Part shown: one piece after another, positions 1 through 9,708 of the stretch
Numbering within the stretch: position 1 is the first letter of the stretch
Layout: each line of letters begins with the position of its first letter
Origin: an uncultured Bacteroidota bacterium
GTDB lineage: Bacteria > Bacteroidota > Bacteroidia > Flavobacteriales > Flavobacteriaceae
Assembly: GCA_902536935.1 (NCBI GenBank)
Contig: CACAZM010000002.1
Location: 62,001 to 126,000, forward strand
Reading direction: 5' to 3'
DNA length: 64,000 nucleotides
Position numbers and translations under genes: made by a program
Notes under the pieces: model-generated
Database searches by the model: none
The model's input: the letters and a program-made list of their open reading frames with translations, nothing else
Told to the model about the DNA's origin: nothing

Positions 1-1455
<1,455 letters not shown>

Positions 1456-1480
1456 AATTTGTTATACATTTTTTTTTTAT

Positions 1481-1499
1481 TTGGCACGAATCGTGCCAA
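1481..1499 (-). promoter_or_regulatory. Perfect palindrome resembling a sigma-54 -24/-12 promoter, upstream of groES
   Basis: The sequence ttggcacgaatcgtgccaa has two 9-bp arms around one central base. On the minus strand it contains TGGCACGATTCGTGC, matching the sigma-54 consensus TGGCAC-N5-TTGC except for one T. A start about 12 nt after the GC would fall near 1472, leaving a leader of about 17 nt to the groES ATG at 1455. A direct repeat GTGACATT-GTGACATT lies just upstream at 1532-1547. The promoter reading is inference; a repressor operator is an alternative. Confidence 0.5.
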
Positions 1500-1568
1500 C
1501 GATATAAATTATAAAGATTGTCTGCCAAACCGTGACATTGTGACATTTTTTAAAATAACTACAGATGT

Positions 1569-1916
1569 TTATTCGGATGGAATATCTTCAGGAAAAACTT
1601 CTGGTAATTCTTCTGGAATTTCTTCAATAATGGTCTCTTCAGTGAACTCATCACTTAACAAGCTGGAATCTTCAATAGTACCAGGACGAGATATCATTGA
1701 GTTTGACAATAAAATGAGTACCAGCAATAAGGTAGCTAGCACCCATGTGCTTCGATCTAGTAAATCTGAGGTATTTTGTACCCCTCCAATCTGCTGTCCG
1801 CCACCACCAAAAGATGAAGAAAGGCCACCTCCTTTGGGGTTTTGAACCATGATTACGAGTACCAAAAGAAATGATACTATAATTATAAGAGTAATAAAAA
1901 TGGTAAATGAACTCAT
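1569..1916 (-). CDS. secG: Protein translocase subunit SecG
   Basis: A 115-residue protein with the SecG layout: first membrane helix at about residues 4-24, the conserved cytoplasmic loop 'VQNPKGGGLSSSFGGGGQQ', and a second helix at about 57-72. A Glu-rich tail follows ('EETIIEEIPEELPEVFPED'), an extension seen in Bacteroidota SecG proteins. SecG assists the SecYEG protein-conducting channel in the inner membrane. It starts 6 nt after the upstream TPR-like gene, so it closes the miaB-lptE operon. Confidence 0.93.
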   Translation of the reverse strand: MSSFTIFITLIIIVSFLLVLVIMVQNPKGGGLSSSFGGGGQQIGGVQNTSDLLDRSTWVLATLLLVLILLSNSMISRPGTIEDSSLLSDEFTEETIIEEIPEELPEVFPEDIPSE

Positions 1917-1922
1917 ATTAAA

Positions 1923-2540
1923 CTATTTCGACTTTTCTTGATTGATTTTATTAATATGGTCTGCAAATAAACTACTTTTTTCTGGATATTTCAAAGAGAG
2001 AATCTTGAATGCTTTCCTTGCCTCATCGTATTTTTTTTGTTTCCAATACAAATGTGCAAGCGTTTCTGTCATGATTTCATTTTTTGGCAGCTGATTCTGT
2101 TTGGATAGATCTATCTTAGAATTAGTGTTTTTTGAATAATTAATTTTTGCATTTTGCGCCAAGAAATCATCAATCCAATCAAATTTTGACGGCGTTCGAT
2201 CTGCGGTTTTGTCATCGATTAGTTCCAGCCATTGCAAGAATGAATACACATTGTTTTCATTTGGAACAGTGATTTGTTGCTTATCATTTTTAATACTCTC
2301 TGAAAGATTTTTTAGATGTTCATACAAGACATTTCTCTGAGTCGTTTGCAGTGCACAGGCACGAAGCGCATGTTTATACCCTTTTTGATTTGTTGTTTGG
2401 AGGATTTCTAGTTCAAGAATCCGTGCAGTCATAAAATACGGATATTCTTTGATGATTTTTTTAACCAGCTTAAGTGCTTTCTCAGGTTCGCTTTTTGCCA
2501 AACCATACAACTCTTCAATTGTTTGCTTTTCGTTTACCAT
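1923..2540 (-). CDS. TPR-like repeat protein, function unknown
   Basis: A 205-residue soluble protein with no signal peptide. The C-terminal stretch 'MTETLAHLYWKQKKYDEARK' followed by 'AFKILSLKYPEKSSLFADHI' is a clear tetratricopeptide-type helix pair, and the N-terminus ('EELYGLAKSEPEKALKLVKK') looks like another. Such repeats act as protein-binding scaffolds. It overlaps the end of lptE by 7 nt and ends 6 nt before secG, so it is co-transcribed with LPS-export and secretion genes. That suggests an envelope-related role, but nothing in the sequence identifies one. Confidence 0.8.
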   Translation of the reverse strand: MVNEKQTIEELYGLAKSEPEKALKLVKKIIKEYPYFMTARILELEILQTTNQKGYKHALRACALQTTQRNVLYEHLKNLSESIKNDKQQITVPNENNVYSFLQWLELIDDKTADRTPSKFDWIDDFLAQNAKINYSKNTNSKIDLSKQNQLPKNEIMTETLAHLYWKQKKYDEARKAFKILSLKYPEKSSLFADHINKINQEKSK

Positions 2541-3043
2541 TTGGCGAGTGATTGGTTAAATATATCTTGGGTAATTTGTTCAAAAATTTCTTTGTGGGCA
2601 TCTGCTTTCACACTTTGTAGTTGTGCGGTATCTTCATAATCATAAAAATGTGAAAATCTTTTTTCAAAATTGTCCTCTTCATTATTGGTGTTTATATAAC
2701 GAACGTTTATTGAGATTGTCAATCTGTTTTGTGCTGCTGTTTGTTGGGCAGTAGCTGTTGTAGGCGTTATACGATATTCTATGATTTCACCCTCGTAAAT
2801 CAAATCTCCATTGACTCCAGTCAATTCTAAATTTGTTTGGTTTAGCAAAACCTCTTGCATGGTATTCGTAAAATCTCTATCAAGTCCAGGTTCAAAGATT
2901 GAACCAATTGAATTGGCTGCGTCGTTTGTGAAAAGGTTGACTTGTACGCTTTCTGCATTTTCGGGTATAGATGCCCCAGTAAAAGAATAAAATTTACATC
3001 CAAAGGTCAATAAAAACAAACAAAACAGTATAAATTTTCTCAT
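2534..3043 (-). CDS. lptE: LPS-assembly lipoprotein LptE
   Basis: A 169-residue lipoprotein. The signal peptide ends in the lipobox 'LTFGC' with Cys16. The following 'KFYSFTGASIPENAESVQVN' and the later 'EGEIIEYRITPTTATAQQTA' are characteristic of the Bacteroidota LptE (LptE-like) family. LptE plugs the LptD barrel and helps place lipopolysaccharide in the outer leaflet of the outer membrane. It shares one base with the stop of the sigma-54 activator and overlaps the next gene by 7 nt, so translation is probably coupled. Confidence 0.88.
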   Translation of the reverse strand: MRKFILFCLFLLTFGCKFYSFTGASIPENAESVQVNLFTNDAANSIGSIFEPGLDRDFTNTMQEVLLNQTNLELTGVNGDLIYEGEIIEYRITPTTATAQQTAAQNRLTISINVRYINTNNEEDNFEKRFSHFYDYEDTAQLQSVKADAHKEIFEQITQDIFNQSLAKW

Positions 3044-4287
3044 TATAAATCTATATCAAATTGTTTAATTTTACGATAAAGTGTGCGTTCAGAAATACCA
3101 AGTTCGTGTGCAGCGGCTTTGCGTTTGCCGTTATTGCGTTCCAGTGCCTTCTTGATGAGTTCGAGTTCTTTGTCGATTAAACTCAAGGTTTCCTCTTCCT
3201 CAATTTCTTCAGCATAGTCAAAGTTATTATCTGTATTTTTTGGATAGGAATTGGTCTCGTTTGTTGAGGTTAGTAAACGTTCGGGTTGGTTTTGTTTTTC
3301 GCCATATATTTTTTGGATCAGACTTTCATTGTCTGATCGCACCTGTTCTGTATTTGTAGAATTCATCAACTCCATAGTGAGCTGCTTTAAGTCGTTTAAG
3401 TCAGATTTCATATCAAAAAGAACTTTGTATAAAATTTCACGTTCTGAACTAAAATCACTGTCACCACCAGACTGGGAGGGAACAATGGCTGGTAAGCGTG
3501 TGTTGTGGTCTGGCAGGTACAGTTCCAAGGATTCAACGCCAATAGCACGGTCTTGTTCCAAAACAGATAGCTGTTCGGCTACATTGCGAAGTTGTCGAAT
3601 ATTCCCATGCCATTGTTGTCTTTCTAAGAGTTTTTGTGCCTGTTCGTCCAAACGAACAGTTGGCATTTTATATTTCTGTGCAAAATCTGCTGCAAACTTC
3701 CGGAACAGCAAATGAATATCTCCATTTCTTTCTCGCAATGGGGGGAGAACAATTTCGACTGTACTTAAACGATAAAACAAGTCTTCTCTAAATTTCCCTT
3801 TTTGAATGGCTTTGGACATATCAAGATTAGTAGCTGCCACTATTCGCACGTTGGTTTTTTGAACTTGAGATGAACCGACTTTCAAAAACTCACCATTTTC
3901 CAAAACCCGTAATAAGCGCACTTGAGTAGTTAAGGGTAATTCACCAACTTCATCCAAAAATATGGTGCCACCATCAGCTTCTTCAAAATAACCGCTTCTT
4001 GTGGATGTAGCACCTGTAAAGGCCCCTTTTTCATGACCAAACAGTTCTGAATCGATTGTTCCTTCAGGAATAGCGCCACAGTTGACCGCGATAAACTTCC
4101 CGTGTTTTCGCAAAGAAAGTTGATGAATAATTCGAGGAATACTCTCTTTACCTACTCCACTTTCGCCAGTCACCAAAACAGAAATATCCGTTGGTGAGAC
4201 TCGAATCGCTTTCCCAATTGCTCGATTGAGATGGGGGTCATTCCCAATAATTTCAAAGCGTTGTTTAATCGATTTAATTTTGTCCAT
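3043..4287 (-). CDS. Sigma-54-interacting AAA+ transcriptional activator, no receiver domain
   Basis: A 414-residue enhancer-binding-protein type regulator. The AAA+ domain starts almost at the N-terminus: Walker A 'GESGVGKES', the sigma-54 contact loop 'GAFTGA', Walker B 'GGTIFLDEVGEL', and arginine-finger region 'FREDLFYRLSTVEIVLPPLRER'. A Fis-type helix-turn-helix closes the protein ('RKAAAHELGISERTLYRKIK'). There is no N-terminal receiver, GAF or PAS domain, so its input is not obvious; control may be by expression or a partner protein. It lies 2 nt after miaB in the conserved flavobacterial order miaB-activator-lptE-TPR-secG. A possible target is the sigma-54-like site before groES. Confidence 0.93.
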   Translation of the reverse strand: MDKIKSIKQRFEIIGNDPHLNRAIGKAIRVSPTDISVLVTGESGVGKESIPRIIHQLSLRKHGKFIAVNCGAIPEGTIDSELFGHEKGAFTGATSTRSGYFEEADGGTIFLDEVGELPLTTQVRLLRVLENGEFLKVGSSQVQKTNVRIVAATNLDMSKAIQKGKFREDLFYRLSTVEIVLPPLRERNGDIHLLFRKFAADFAQKYKMPTVRLDEQAQKLLERQQWHGNIRQLRNVAEQLSVLEQDRAIGVESLELYLPDHNTRLPAIVPSQSGGDSDFSSEREILYKVLFDMKSDLNDLKQLTMELMNSTNTEQVRSDNESLIQKIYGEKQNQPERLLTSTNETNSYPKNTDNNFDYAEEIEEEETLSLIDKELELIKKALERNNGKRKAAAHELGISERTLYRKIKQFDIDL

Positions 4288-4289
4288 AG

Positions 4290-5732
4290 CTATACGACTT
4301 TACCGATTAGTGTCGCAGATGTGCAATCTTCTATTTTTACATTTACAAAATCCCCAACTTTAAAGTTTTCCTTGGGGAAAACCACTACTGTATTTTGTTG
4401 ATTTCGTCCACTCCAGTGTTTTTTTGATTTTTTGGATTCTTTCTCAATCAAAACCTCTACGATATGACCAACAAACTGCTGAGTTCTATACAGGCCATGT
4501 TGTTGTTGTAGTGAGACAACTTCTTTTAAGCGTTGTTTTTTTACATCATCGGGGATATTGTCATCAAGCTTTTTAGCGGCTGGAGTTCCAGGGCGTTCTG
4601 AGTACATAAACATAAATCCAAAGTCATATTTGACATATTCCATCAAACTAAGGGTGGCTTGGTGGTCTTCCTCAGTTTCATTTGGAAATCCACTGATCAT
4701 ATCATGTGAAATTCCACAATCAGGTAATATTTTACGAATATGATCAATGAGTTCAATATACTCCGCTCTAGTATGTTGCCGGTTCATCGCTTCCAAAATA
4801 CGATCGCTACCAGACTGTACGGGCAAGTGGATGTAGTTGCAAATATTTTTGTGTTTCGACATCACATAAAGAACTTCTACTGTCATATCTTGCGGATTTG
4901 ATGTGGAGAATCTGATGCGCATGTCAGGATGCTCTCTTGCAACCATATCTAAAAGTTTGTCAAAGGTTATTGCCGTTTTCTTTTGGAGGTCTGATGCCTT
5001 TTGAAAATCTTTTTTGGGACCACCTCCATACCATAAATAACTGTCAACGTTCTGACCGAGTAGGGTAACTTCTTTATACCCCTTTCCGGAAAGATCTTTC
5101 ATTTCTTTTAAAATGCTTTTAGGGTCACGACTGCGTTCTCTACCTCGCGTGAATGGTACGACACAGAAAGTGCACATATTATCACAACCTCTTGTGATGG
5201 ATACAAAGGCGGTCACCCCGTTAGATTGTAGGCGAACAGGTCGAACATCTCCATAAGTTTCTTCTTTAGATAAAATCACGTTTACAGCACCTCTTCCTTC
5301 TTCTACCTCTTTAACGAGACTAGGAAGATCTTTATATGCATCTGGCCCTGCAACAAGGTCAACAATTTTTTCTTCCTCTAATAATTTTGATTTGAGTCGC
5401 TCTGCCATACAACCCAATACACCAACTTTTAAATTGGGATTGCTTTTTTTAATTCCGCTAAATTGCTCCAATCGGTTTCTTACTGTTTGTTCTGCTTTTT
5501 CACGGATAGAACAAGTGTTTAGTAGTACCAAGTTGGCTTTTTTTAGCTCGCGGGTTGTTGCGTACCCTGCTTCTCCCAGAATCGATGCTACAATCTCACT
5601 GTCTGAAAAGTTCATCTGACATCCATAACTTTCGATATACATCTTTTTGTTAAGATTTTTTAAATCTTGGACATCAAGGATTTCTCCATTGTAAAGGTTG
5701 GGATTTTTATCGTGTTTTTTTTCAGAGTTCAA
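4290..5732 (-). CDS. miaB: tRNA-2-methylthio-N6-dimethylallyladenosine synthase MiaB
   Basis: A radical-SAM methylthiotransferase that converts i6A37 to ms2i6A37 in tRNAs reading UNN codons. Visible are the N-terminal UPF0004 domain ('[17 protein letters not shown]', three Cys for the second cluster), the radical-SAM motif 'CDNMCTFC' (CxxxCxxC), and a C-terminal TRAM domain ('[17 protein letters not shown]'). The track extends to an ATG at 5873, but that extension is Tyr/Phe/Cys-rich and non-homologous, and two TATTTTTG promoter boxes lie inside it. The TTG at 5730-5732 gives about 480 residues, the usual length, so I prefer it. It leads the operon running to secG. Confidence 0.93.
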   Translation of the reverse strand: MNSEKKHDKNPNLYNGEILDVQDLKNLNKKMYIESYGCQMNFSDSEIVASILGEAGYATTRELKKANLVLLNTCSIREKAEQTVRNRLEQFSGIKKSNPNLKVGVLGCMAERLKSKLLEEEKIVDLVAGPDAYKDLPSLVKEVEEGRGAVNVILSKEETYGDVRPVRLQSNGVTAFVSITRGCDNMCTFCVVPFTRGRERSRDPKSILKEMKDLSGKGYKEVTLLGQNVDSYLWYGGGPKKDFQKASDLQKKTAITFDKLLDMVAREHPDMRIRFSTSNPQDMTVEVLYVMSKHKNICNYIHLPVQSGSDRILEAMNRQHTRAEYIELIDHIRKILPDCGISHDMISGFPNETEEDHQATLSLMEYVKYDFGFMFMYSERPGTPAAKKLDDNIPDDVKKQRLKEVVSLQQQHGLYRTQQFVGHIVEVLIEKESKKSKKHWSGRNQQNTVVVFPKENFKVGDFVNVKIEDCTSATLIGKVV

Positions 5733-5758
5733 GCGTGCTATTTTATTGTAAATACAAG

Positions 5759-5789
5759 CAAAAATACAAAAATACCGACATTTTGTCAG
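5759..5789 (-). promoter_or_regulatory. Tandem -7 boxes and a GACA-TTT-TGTC palindrome upstream of miaB
   Basis: On the minus strand two adjacent TATTTTTG boxes (5759-5766 and 5767-5774) match the Bacteroidota -7 consensus TAnnTTTG. A near-perfect palindrome CTGACA-AAA-TGTCGG (5775-5789) sits directly upstream, where a -33 element would be expected, and no clear TTG was found at the right spacing. A start near 5753 leaves about 20 nt before the preferred TTG start codon. The palindrome may be an operator; that is inference. Confidence 0.5.
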
Positions 5790-5982
5790 TATATATTTAC
5801 TAAAGTATACATTGAAATACACATAAAGCCTTTTAAATAACTCGTAAAATAGAGTCGATAATTTATTGTTCAACAGTGCATTATCTTTTGAGAATAGTAT
5901 TATCGTTTTTAAAAATCAATTGATTTTACATAATAAATTGTAGTTGCCTAAAAGAAAATTAGTTCGACATAGAAGAAAAATT

Positions 5983-6014
5983 TTGTTTGTTCAAAAATAA
6001 TTCTACTACTTTTG
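5983..6014 (+). promoter_or_regulatory. Bacteroidota-type promoter for topA
   Basis: TACTTTTG (6007-6014) matches TAnnTTTG. TTG triplets at 5983-5985 and 5987-5989 give spacers of 21 or 17 bp, within the range known for the primary sigma factor of this phylum. The start would fall near 6020, about 16 nt before the topA ATG at 6036. Confidence 0.6.
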
Positions 6015-6035
6015 TTGCCGTTTTCGTATACACTT

Positions 6036-8504
6036 ATGGCAAAAAACTTAGTTATTGTAGAGTCACCAGCTAAAGCCAAAACCATTGAAAAGTTTCTTGG
6101 TCCAGACTTCAAGGTCGTATCTAGTTACGGACATGTTTCGGATCTTCCTGACAAAGAATTGGGTGTTGATGTTGAGCAAAACTTTACACCAAAATACACA
6201 GTTTCAAGTGATAAGAAAAAAATTGTTTCAGAGTTGAAGAGCTTAGCAAAAAAATCAAATACGGTTTGGCTCGCTAGTGATGAAGACCGTGAAGGGGAGG
6301 CCATTGCCTGGCATTTGTCCAATGTTTTGGAGTTACAAAAGGAAAATACAAAACGAATCGTTTTTAACGAGATTACCAAGACTGCAATTGACTATGCCAT
6401 TGAGCACCCGAGACAAATCGATCAAAATTTAGTCGATGCACAACAAGCAAGACGTGTTTTAGATCGGCTTGTAGGTTATGAATTATCACCCATACTGTGG
6501 CGTAAGGTTCAAGGTGGTCTGTCAGCAGGGCGAGTGCAGTCTGTTACCCTTCGATTGGTTGTTGAGCGTGAGCGCGAAGTCGAGAACTTTGTTCCCAAAG
6601 AAACATTTAAAGTACAGGGAGACTTTACGTCCGTTGAAGGTAAATCTTTCAAAGCAGAATTGGCTACAACTTTTAGTAGTGAGCAAGAAGCATTATCTTT
6701 TTTAGAACAAAATATTGATGCCGTATTTCAGATTTCTTCCGTTGAGAAAAAGCCGGCAACCAAATCACCAACAGCACCATTTACAACCTCAACATTACAA
6801 CAAGAAGCATCCCGAAAACTTGGATTTACTGTAAGCCGGACCATGCAAAATGCCCAACGTTTATATGAAGCGGGTTTGATTACCTACATGCGAACCGACA
6901 GTGTAAACCTTTCCAAACAAGCTTTAGTTCAGGCCGCATCGGTTATTGAAAGCAATTACGGAAAAGAATACGTTAAAATTCATCAATATAAAACATCAAA
7001 AAAAGGTGCACAAGAGGCGCATGAAGCCATTCGTCCTACCGACTTGAGCCGAACGAATGTGGATATAGAGTTTGATCAGAAAAGACTGTATGATTTGATA
7101 TGGAAGCGCACTTTGGCTTCGCAAATGAGTCATGCAAAACTGCAAAGAACGACTGCAAGGATTACGACAGATCAACACGGTCATGTGTTTGTTGCTCGTG
7201 GAGAGATAGTGGTTTTTGATGGGTTTTTAAAATTGTATTTGGAAGGTGTTGATGATCCTTCGAATGAGGATCGGACCTTATTACCATCGATGAATCAAGG
7301 CGAGCCTTTGCATGTAAAGCGTGTTGTTGCAACACAGCGTTTCAGTCGCCCACCTTACAGGTATTCTGAGGCATCATTGGTTAAAAAATTAGAGGAGCTT
7401 GGGATTGGTAGACCGTCGACTTATGCACCGACCATATCGACCGTTCTCAATCGAAAATATGTCGCTAAAGGAACCCATGAAGGTGAAGAGCGTTCCTACA
7501 AACAGCTTGTTTTGCAGGACAATAAGATCCTTTCAGTAAATCAGTCCGAAAAAACAGGTTCGCAAAAAGGAAAACTGGTACCAACAGATATTGGCTTTTT
7601 GGTCAACGATTTCTTGATCAATAATTTCAAGGACATTGTTGACTATGGATTTACAGCCAGTATTGAACAGGATTTTGACCGAGTTGCTGCTGGAAATTCT
7701 GAGTGGGAATCGATAATGAAGCAATTTTATGCAAATTTTCACCCTGTTGTAGAAGACGTTAAGAAAAATGCCACACGAGAAACTGGGCAGCGAATTTTGG
7801 GGACTGATCCAAAATCTGGTCGTCAACTGAGTGTTCGCCTTGGAAAATTTGGCCCAATGGCTCAATTGGGAACTGTCGAGGACGATGAAAAGCCATTATT
7901 TGCCAACATGCCAGATACTTATAGTTTGTCCAAAATAACATACGAAGAAGCCTTAGATTTATTCAAATTACCCGCAACGCTAGGGGAGTATGAGGGAATG
8001 CCTGTTCAAACAAATAATGGACGATATGGGCCTTATGTGCTGCATAATAAGGTGTTTGTTTCCTTACCAAAAGATGCAAATCCTCTCTCATTAACGCTAG
8101 AAGAAGCGATTGCCTGTATTGAACAGAAACGAAAAGACGATGCCCCAATTGCAACCTATGAGAACCATGGCGTCACTAAAGGAAAGGGTCGTTTTGGACC
8201 TTTTATCAAGTGGAACGGATGGTTTATCAATGTATCCAAACAGTATGATTTCGATAATCTCTCTGATGGAGACATCAAAGAGCTGATCGAGGCAAAGAAG
8301 AAGAAAGAAGCCGAGCGTGTCGTCCGTTTATGGGAAGAAGAGGGTATTCGCATTGAAAAAGCACGATGGGGTCGCCACAACCTCATCAAAGGGAAAACCA
8401 AAGTTGAACTCAACAAAACCATCGTAGTAGATGATTTATCTTTAAAAGAAGTACAAGCGATGTTGAGTAAAAGCAAGCGAACAAAGAAAAAAACAAAAAA
8501 ATAA
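6036..8504 (+). CDS. topA: DNA topoisomerase I (type IA)
   Basis: An 822-residue type IA topoisomerase that relaxes negative supercoils. The TOPRIM domain opens the protein ('NLVIVESPAKAKTIEKFLG') with acidic 'DEDREGEAIAWH'. The active-site tyrosine lies in 'GLITYMRTDSVNLS', and 'GIGRPSTYAPTISTVLNRKYV' is conserved. The C-terminus carries Topo_C repeat segments ('GRYGPYVLHNKVFVSLP', 'GKGRFGPFIKWNGWFINV') and a Lys-rich tail, instead of the zinc fingers of E. coli TopA. The track start at 6012 adds eight unsupported residues; ATG 6036 gives the family N-terminus MAKNLVIVESPAKAK. It is 3 nt ahead of the arginase-like gene, so it may lead the transcript into the gld genes. Confidence 0.97.
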   Translation: MAKNLVIVESPAKAKTIEKFLGPDFKVVSSYGHVSDLPDKELGVDVEQNFTPKYTVSSDKKKIVSELKSLAKKSNTVWLASDEDREGEAIAWHLSNVLELQKENTKRIVFNEITKTAIDYAIEHPRQIDQNLVDAQQARRVLDRLVGYELSPILWRKVQGGLSAGRVQSVTLRLVVEREREVENFVPKETFKVQGDFTSVEGKSFKAELATTFSSEQEALSFLEQNIDAVFQISSVEKKPATKSPTAPFTTSTLQQEASRKLGFTVSRTMQNAQRLYEAGLITYMRTDSVNLSKQALVQAASVIESNYGKEYVKIHQYKTSKKGAQEAHEAIRPTDLSRTNVDIEFDQKRLYDLIWKRTLASQMSHAKLQRTTARITTDQHGHVFVARGEIVVFDGFLKLYLEGVDDPSNEDRTLLPSMNQGEPLHVKRVVATQRFSRPPYRYSEASLVKKLEELGIGRPSTYAPTISTVLNRKYVAKGTHEGEERSYKQLVLQDNKILSVNQSEKTGSQKGKLVPTDIGFLVNDFLINNFKDIVDYGFTASIEQDFDRVAAGNSEWESIMKQFYANFHPVVEDVKKNATRETGQRILGTDPKSGRQLSVRLGKFGPMAQLGTVEDDEKPLFANMPDTYSLSKITYEEALDLFKLPATLGEYEGMPVQTNNGRYGPYVLHNKVFVSLPKDANPLSLTLEEAIACIEQKRKDDAPIATYENHGVTKGKGRFGPFIKWNGWFINVSKQYDFDNLSDGDIKELIEAKKKKEAERVVRLWEEEGIRIEKARWGRHNLIKGKTKVELNKTIVVDDLSLKEVQAMLSKSKRTKKKTKK

Positions 8505-8507
8505 GCG

Positions 8508-9653
8508 ATGGCGATTGAGCTTCTTGTCCCTGTTCCTAATGAAGTTTTGTCTTTACGGACGATATCAGACCCACAGACTTTAGGAAATAAACTTAAAATA
8601 CATTCAGAAAAGGCAGGTATTCCAAGTTTTAAAAATGTACGAATAGCCATTGTTGGCGTTCAAGAAACAAGATCAATTGGTCAACCCCACCAGCGCAAAC
8701 AAAATCTAATTGGAATTCGTAAAGCTCTTTATAATCTGTTTAATGGTAATTGGAATAATAACATCATCGACTTAGGTGACATTCCGATTGGCGAAAAAGA
8801 GAAAGACTCTCACAAGGCATTGCATGATATCGCTAAAGAAATGTATCAACGCAACATTCTGCTTATCGCCTTTGGTGGTAGTCAAGAAAATATTTTGGGC
8901 CTATGCAACGTTTTCCATGAGTTTGAGGTATATTATAACCTCACCTCTATCGATTATAAATTTGATTTTGGAGGTGATGGAAGTCTTATTTCTCCAGATT
9001 CATATATGTCAAAACTCATTGCTAATCGTCCAAACTACATGACTAATTTCTGTAATTTAGGTTATCAAAGTTATATGGTTGCTCAAGATGAAATTGATTT
9101 GATGGATCGATTGTATTTCGAGTCTATTCGCCTTGGCACACTAACTTCTAACCTGAAGGTTGTAGAGCCATTGATGCGGGACTCAGATATAGTTTCTATG
9201 GACATGACTTCGGTAAAATCTAACGACCTTCAAGGTGGTATGACACAAGTAAATGGTTTTACAGCACAACAATTTTGTGCATTAGCTCGTTATGTTGGTA
9301 TTAGTGATCGGGTACGATTCGTTGGATTGTGCAATATTCCTGAAAGTAGCGCTTCTTCGAATTTGACTGCCCAAGCAGTGTGGTATATAATTGAAGGTAT
9401 GCATTACAGAGTAAATGAATATCCATTTTCAACAAAGCAAAATAGCGTTCGTTACTTGGTATCGTGCGATGATCAAGAGTTAATTTTTTATCAAAGTTCT
9501 TTGAGCAAGCGGTGGTGGTTAGAAGTTCAGCCTGAAGACGATTCTAATCTGGAAGCAGTGCTGATTTCTTGTTCTGAAGAGGATTTTTATACTGCAGAAA
9601 AAGGTACGGTTCCTGAGCGTTGGTGGAAGGCTATTCGTAGAAGTGTTATTTAA
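8508..9653 (+). CDS. Arginase/formimidoylglutamase-fold protein with altered metal-binding signatures
   Basis: A 381-residue protein of the ureohydrolase (arginase) superfamily by overall pattern and usually annotated formimidoylglutamase. The metal-site signatures are changed. The GGDHS position reads 'GGSQE' (His to Gln), the DAHxD position reads 'SIDYKFD' (His to Lys), and the SxDxD position reads 'SMDMTSVKSND' (second Asp to Thr). Loss at all three sites argues against a working binuclear Mn centre. It lies 3 nt after topA and about 55 nt before gldK, a context I recall as conserved in flavobacteria. There is no signal peptide, so it is cytoplasmic. A structural or regulatory role linked to gliding and secretion is a guess. 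Confidence 0.85.
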   Translation: MAIELLVPVPNEVLSLRTISDPQTLGNKLKIHSEKAGIPSFKNVRIAIVGVQETRSIGQPHQRKQNLIGIRKALYNLFNGNWNNNIIDLGDIPIGEKEKDSHKALHDIAKEMYQRNILLIAFGGSQENILGLCNVFHEFEVYYNLTSIDYKFDFGGDGSLISPDSYMSKLIANRPNYMTNFCNLGYQSYMVAQDEIDLMDRLYFESIRLGTLTSNLKVVEPLMRDSDIVSMDMTSVKSNDLQGGMTQVNGFTAQQFCALARYVGISDRVRFVGLCNIPESSASSNLTAQAVWYIIEGMHYRVNEYPFSTKQNSVRYLVSCDDQELIFYQSSLSKRWWLEVQPEDDSNLEAVLISCSEEDFYTAEKGTVPERWWKAIRRSVI

Positions 9654-9708
9654 ATTACATATTTTTGTGAACAGAATTGTTAATAAATATCTTAATTTCG
9701 CGTACGTA

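Noticed and set aside
8156-8650. Minus-strand ORF of 164 residues
   Set aside because: It is antisense to the end of topA and the start of the arginase-like gene; its Ser/Phe/Leu-rich composition is typical of a shadow frame.
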